Shown here: positions 15,098 to 17,142 of the stretch, one piece after another
Position numbering within the stretch: the stretch's first letter is position 1
Layout: each line of letters starts with the position of its first letter
Assembly (NCBI GenBank): GCA_052148295.1
Contig: JBKQIP010000221.1
Span: forward strand, 1 to 17,142
DNA length: 17,142 nt
Reading direction: 5' to 3'
Source of the DNA: Bog-473 sp052148295
GTDB lineage: Bacteria > Actinomycetota > Acidimicrobiia > Acidimicrobiales > RAAP-2
Translations under genes and position numbers: made by a program
The notes under the pieces: model-generated
Seen by the model: the letters and a program-made list of their open reading frames with translations, nothing else
Database searches by the model: none
What the model was told of the DNA's origin: nothing

Positions 15098-15889
15098 ATG
15101 GGCCAGGAGCTCTCGGGAAAGGTGGCCATCGTCACGGGAGGCGCCAGCGGTATCGGCCGCGCCACCGTGGAGCTGTTCGTCCGTGAAGGGGCGAAGGTCG
15201 TCGTCGCCGACGTCGACGTGGAGCGGGGTGAGCCGCTGGCGGCCGGGCTCGGTGACGCGGTGGCCTTCCGGCGCACCGACGTGTCCGACGCCGACGAAGT
15301 CCAGTCGCTGGTCGACTTCGCCGTGGACACCTTCGGCGGTCTGCACGTCATGTGCAACAACGCCGGCATCTCCAGTTCCTTCCGCCGCTTCCTGCGGGAC
15401 GACCTGCGCGACTTCGACCGTGTGATGGCCGTGAACCTGTTCGGAGTGATCATCGGGACCCAGCGGGCCGCCCGCCACATGGCCGGGCACGGCGGTGGCG
15501 CCATCATCAACACCTCGTCCATCGGTGGCCTGACCGGGGGCGGCCCCCCGATCGCCTACCGCACGTCGAAGGCGGCGATCGCCCAGTTCAGCCGCATGGT
15601 CGCCACCGATCTGGCGGAATTCGGCGTCCGGGTGAACTGCATCGCCCCGGGACACATCCCCACCGGGATCACGAACTACGACCTGGGCCCCACCATCGAG
15701 CAGGACCAGCCCCTGCAGCGCCAGGGCACGCCGCAGGACGTGGCCGAGGCCGTGCTCTTCCTGGCCGGTGACCGCTCGGCGCAGATCACCGGCATCGTGG
15801 TTCCGGTCGACGGCGGCACCGTGGCCGGACGGCCGGTGCCCAAGGTGCGGCCGGGCCCGGTGCCCACCAAGGTCGGGGACGCCGGCTGA
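15098..15889 (+). CDS. Short-chain dehydrogenase/reductase, 263 residues
   Basis: This complete classical SDR has TGGASGIG (13-20), an acidic residue at the end of the second strand (Asp38 in VVVADVD, which favours NAD over NADP), NNAG (87-90), the catalytic Ser in NTSSIGG (140-141), YRTSK with Tyr154 and Lys158, and PVDGGT near 237-241. The frame is open upstream to 14957, but ATG 15098 gives the family's normal start and has AAAGGA at 15082-15087, 10 bp before. A basic, Pro-rich tail follows the VDGG motif (GRPVPKVRPGPVPTK). Likely role: oxidation of a secondary alcohol, perhaps made by the divergent P450. It converges on a TetR gene. The family is certain, the substrate open. Confidence 0.95.
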   Translation: MGQELSGKVAIVTGGASGIGRATVELFVREGAKVVVADVDVERGEPLAAGLGDAVAFRRTDVSDADEVQSLVDFAVDTFGGLHVMCNNAGISSSFRRFLRDDLRDFDRVMAVNLFGVIIGTQRAARHMAGHGGGAIINTSSIGGLTGGGPPIAYRTSKAAIAQFSRMVATDLAEFGVRVNCIAPGHIPTGITNYDLGPTIEQDQPLQRQGTPQDVAEAVLFLAGDRSAQITGIVVPVDGGTVAGRPVPKVRPGPVPTKVGDAG

Positions 15890-15938
15890 TCGCCACCGGT
15901 GGCGACGACGCCGGTCATGAGCCGGACGGATCGTCGCC
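15890..15938. terminator. Perfect 16-bp palindrome and overlapping stem-loop between convergent SDR and TetR genes
   Basis: TCGCCACCGGTGGCGA (15890-15905) is a perfect palindrome starting one base after the SDR stop. Overlapping it, GGCGACGA (15901-15908) is complementary to TCGTCGCC (15931-15938), with CCGG boxes inside. These could be alternative hairpins of a bidirectional terminator, or the palindrome could be a protein site. There is no U-tract. Confidence 0.45.
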
Positions 15939-15957
15939 GTGGTGGCGTCGGTGCGGG

Positions 15958-16593
15958 TCACGTCGGACCCCGGCCGTCCCGGACGGCCTGCTCGACCAGT
16001 CCGATGACCCAGGAGATCCCCTCGACGGCCCGCTCGTGATCGACCTCCCAGTCGACCACCAGCCGCTCGTAGGTCGCCACGCTCCAGAGCACGTCGAACA
16101 TGGCCGCCACCACCGTCTGATCCTCTTCGGGCCATGACGTCGCCTCGGTGTCGACGGCACCGAGCAGCGCATCGCGCTGGCGCCGGTTGGCGTCGACCAG
16201 GGTCGGGTCGAGTGTCGGGCGGGGCTCTCGCGGGTACTCGGAGACATGGTCGAAGATCTGGGCCGCCACGGTGGCGATGTCCTCGAGCCGCATGCCCGCC
16301 AGCTCGATACCGGCCTCCTGCTCGTTCCGGCGCATCACCGCATCGTGCAACCCGCGCTCACTCCCGAAGTAGCGGTAGACGGTCCGCTCGTTGACGCCGG
16401 CTCGTTCGGCGACTCCCCGGACGGTCAGCTTCTTCCAGTCGCGGACGGACGAGCGGTGCAGAAGTTCGGAGCCGGCGGCGAGGATCCTCTCCCGCGTCTC
16501 GGCCGCCCGTTCGCGGCGGAGCGTGCCGTCGTAGGGGCGGGCGGCACGCTCCGGGAGATCCGTCGACTTCTTGGCTGTCGTCCCGGTGCCCAT
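15958..16593 (-). CDS. TetR family transcriptional regulator
   Basis: This 211-residue probable repressor carries its helix-turn-helix at about residues 33-80: TRERILAAGSELL, then LTVRGVAERAGVNERTVYRYFGSERGLHDAV, a near-perfect match to the family pattern. A 30-residue basic, disordered-looking N-terminus (MGTGTTAKKSTDLPERAARP) precedes it. The C-terminal half is helical, the ligand domain. The ATG at 16593 has no clear Shine-Dalgarno; a 12-bp palindrome lies 7 bp upstream, a likely autoregulatory operator. The gene follows the third P450 on the same strand by 95 bp and faces the SDR, so it may control one or both. Family certain, ligand unknown. Confidence 0.94.
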   Translation of the reverse strand: MGTGTTAKKSTDLPERAARPYDGTLRRERAAETRERILAAGSELLHRSSVRDWKKLTVRGVAERAGVNERTVYRYFGSERGLHDAVMRRNEQEAGIELAGMRLEDIATVAAQIFDHVSEYPREPRPTLDPTLVDANRRQRDALLGAVDTEATSWPEEDQTVVAAMFDVLWSVATYERLVVDWEVDHERAVEGISWVIGLVEQAVRDGRGPT

Positions 16594-16600
16594 ACCGCTA

Positions 16601-16612
16601 GGCGACGTCGCC
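16601..16612. promoter_or_regulatory. 12-bp palindrome directly upstream of the TetR start
   Basis: GGCGACGTCGCC is a perfect palindrome lying 7 bp before the TetR start codon (minus strand). A TetR-type dimer often binds such a site to repress its own gene, and binding here would block transcription or initiation. The role is inferred from position. Confidence 0.45.
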
Positions 16613-16667
16613 GTGCCCGGGGAGGACCTCGTCGTCGCTCGACCCCATCAGGACATTCCGCCGGCGT

Positions 16668-16682
16668 CCCGTCGACGACGGG
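16668..16682. terminator. Short hairpin just after the third P450 stop
   Basis: CCCGTC (16668-16673) pairs with GACGGG (16677-16682) around a 3-nt loop, 6 bp past the P450 stop on the minus strand. It could be a weak terminator or a transcript-end structure before the TetR gene. Confidence 0.3.
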
Positions 16683-16688
16683 CGGCGA

Positions 16689-17142
16689 TCACGAGGTGAA
16701 GGCCGGGAGCGTCTCCCAGCCCCGGACCGTCGACGTCGGGGCCAGTGTGGCCCGGTCCATGTCCACCTCCCAGGTGGGGAACCGGTCGAGGACTTCGTCG
16801 AGGGCCACCCGGCCTTCGAGACGGGCCAGCGCCGCCCCCAGGCAGAGATGGATCCCGTAGCCGAAGGTCAGGGGTTTGCCGTCGTCGCGGTGGATGTCGA
16901 AGGAGTCACCGTCGGGGAAGCGACGGTCGTCATGGTTGGCCGATGCCGGCAGCATCATCACGATGCTGCCCTCGGCAACCGTCCGGCCGTGCAGTTCGAC
17001 GTCCTCGGTGACGTACCTGGACATGTGCGGGGCCGGCGTCTCGAAGCGGAGGAGCTCCTCGATGGCGCCGGGGATGAGGGACCGCTCCTCGACCAGCTCC
17101 CGGCGCTGGTCGGGAGGGTCGGCCAGGACCTTGCCCGTCCAC
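16689..17142 (-). CDS. Cytochrome P450 (third), C-terminal part; 5' end outside window
   Basis: The frame is open to the right edge, and the first whole codon covers 17141-17139. About 150 residues are visible. They include the K-helix EELLRFE (ExxR), ETPAPHMSRYVTEDVELHG, ASANHD (the family's ANRD region, with His for Arg), and the heme loop FGYGIHLCLG with its ligand Cys followed by AALARLEGRVAL. The ATG at 17024 sits inside the conserved core and is not a start. The I-helix and N-terminus lie outside. It reads toward the TetR gene 95 bp away on the same strand. It differs from the other two P450s here. The P450 identity is sure. Confidence 0.93.
   Translation of the reverse strand, partial: WTGKVLADPPDQRRELVEERSLIPGAIEELLRFETPAPHMSRYVTEDVELHGRTVAEGSIVMMLPASANHDDRRFPDGDSFDIHRDDGKPLTFGYGIHLCLGAALARLEGRVALDEVLDRFPTWEVDMDRATLAPTSTVRGWETLPAFTS

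Noticed and set aside
14340..15425. Plus-strand frame running from inside the second P450 into the SDR
   Set aside because: It crosses two opposed genes and their shared promoter region, and shows no conserved domain.
1..17142. A defence system, CRISPR array, prophage, integrase or insertion sequence
   Set aside because: I found no transposase, integrase, nuclease or repeat-spacer pattern; the complete genes belong to metabolic or regulatory families.

Overview
The window is about 17 kb of very GC-rich DNA with GTG and TTG starts, clear GGAGG-type ribosome sites before many genes and little spacing between genes. The gene set is three P450s, several short-chain dehydrogenases (SDRs), TetR regulators, an acyl-CoA synthetase and a hydantoinase pair. 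This looks like the chromosome of a high-GC actinobacterium with a broad catabolic repertoire, possibly a mycobacterial relative or an Acidimicrobiia-type lineage. That placement is inference. I see no rRNA, tRNA, CRISPR array, transposase or phage gene.

Layout. 2-526 (+) is the end of an SDR, facing a TetR regulator at 533-1165 (-). A 316-bp gap with a 13-bp tandem repeat leads to an acyl-CoA synthetase (1482-3020, +), which converges on a cytochrome P450 (3113-4354, -). A 265-bp divergent gap with a large dyad separates that P450 from a two-gene (+) unit: a type I sulfatase (4620-6026) and a DegT-fold, PLP/PMP-type enzyme (6104-7336). In the second protein the Schiff-base lysine is replaced by histidine, as in sugar 3-dehydratases. 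An SDR (7350-8267, -) is divergent from a nitroreductase (8532-9206, +) whose start overlaps a 27-codon ORF. Then come a broken HxlR-type regulator (about 9300-9601, -) and a translationally coupled hydantoinase B/A pair (9814-11556 and 11553-13607, +). A second P450 (13656-14912, -) is divergent from another SDR (15098-15889, +), which converges on a second TetR (15958-16593, -). The end of a third P450 (16689-17142, -) runs off the right edge.

How it may work together. P450s and SDRs would hydroxylate and oxidise a hydrophobic substrate, the synthetase would activate a carboxylic acid as its CoA thioester, the sulfatase would remove a sulfate ester, and the hydantoinase pair would use ATP to open a cyclic amide or carboxylate a ketone. 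The gene neighbourhoods fit breakdown of steroid-, terpenoid- or aromatic-type compounds, but no substrate can be read from the sequence. The genes are arranged as many short, opposed units, so they may not form one pathway.

The point most worth a second look is the DegT-fold protein with His in place of Lys, encoded directly downstream of a sulfatase with no nucleotide-sugar genes in view. It keeps the long insertion of the RfbH/E1 dehydratases but lacks that family's iron-sulfur cysteines.
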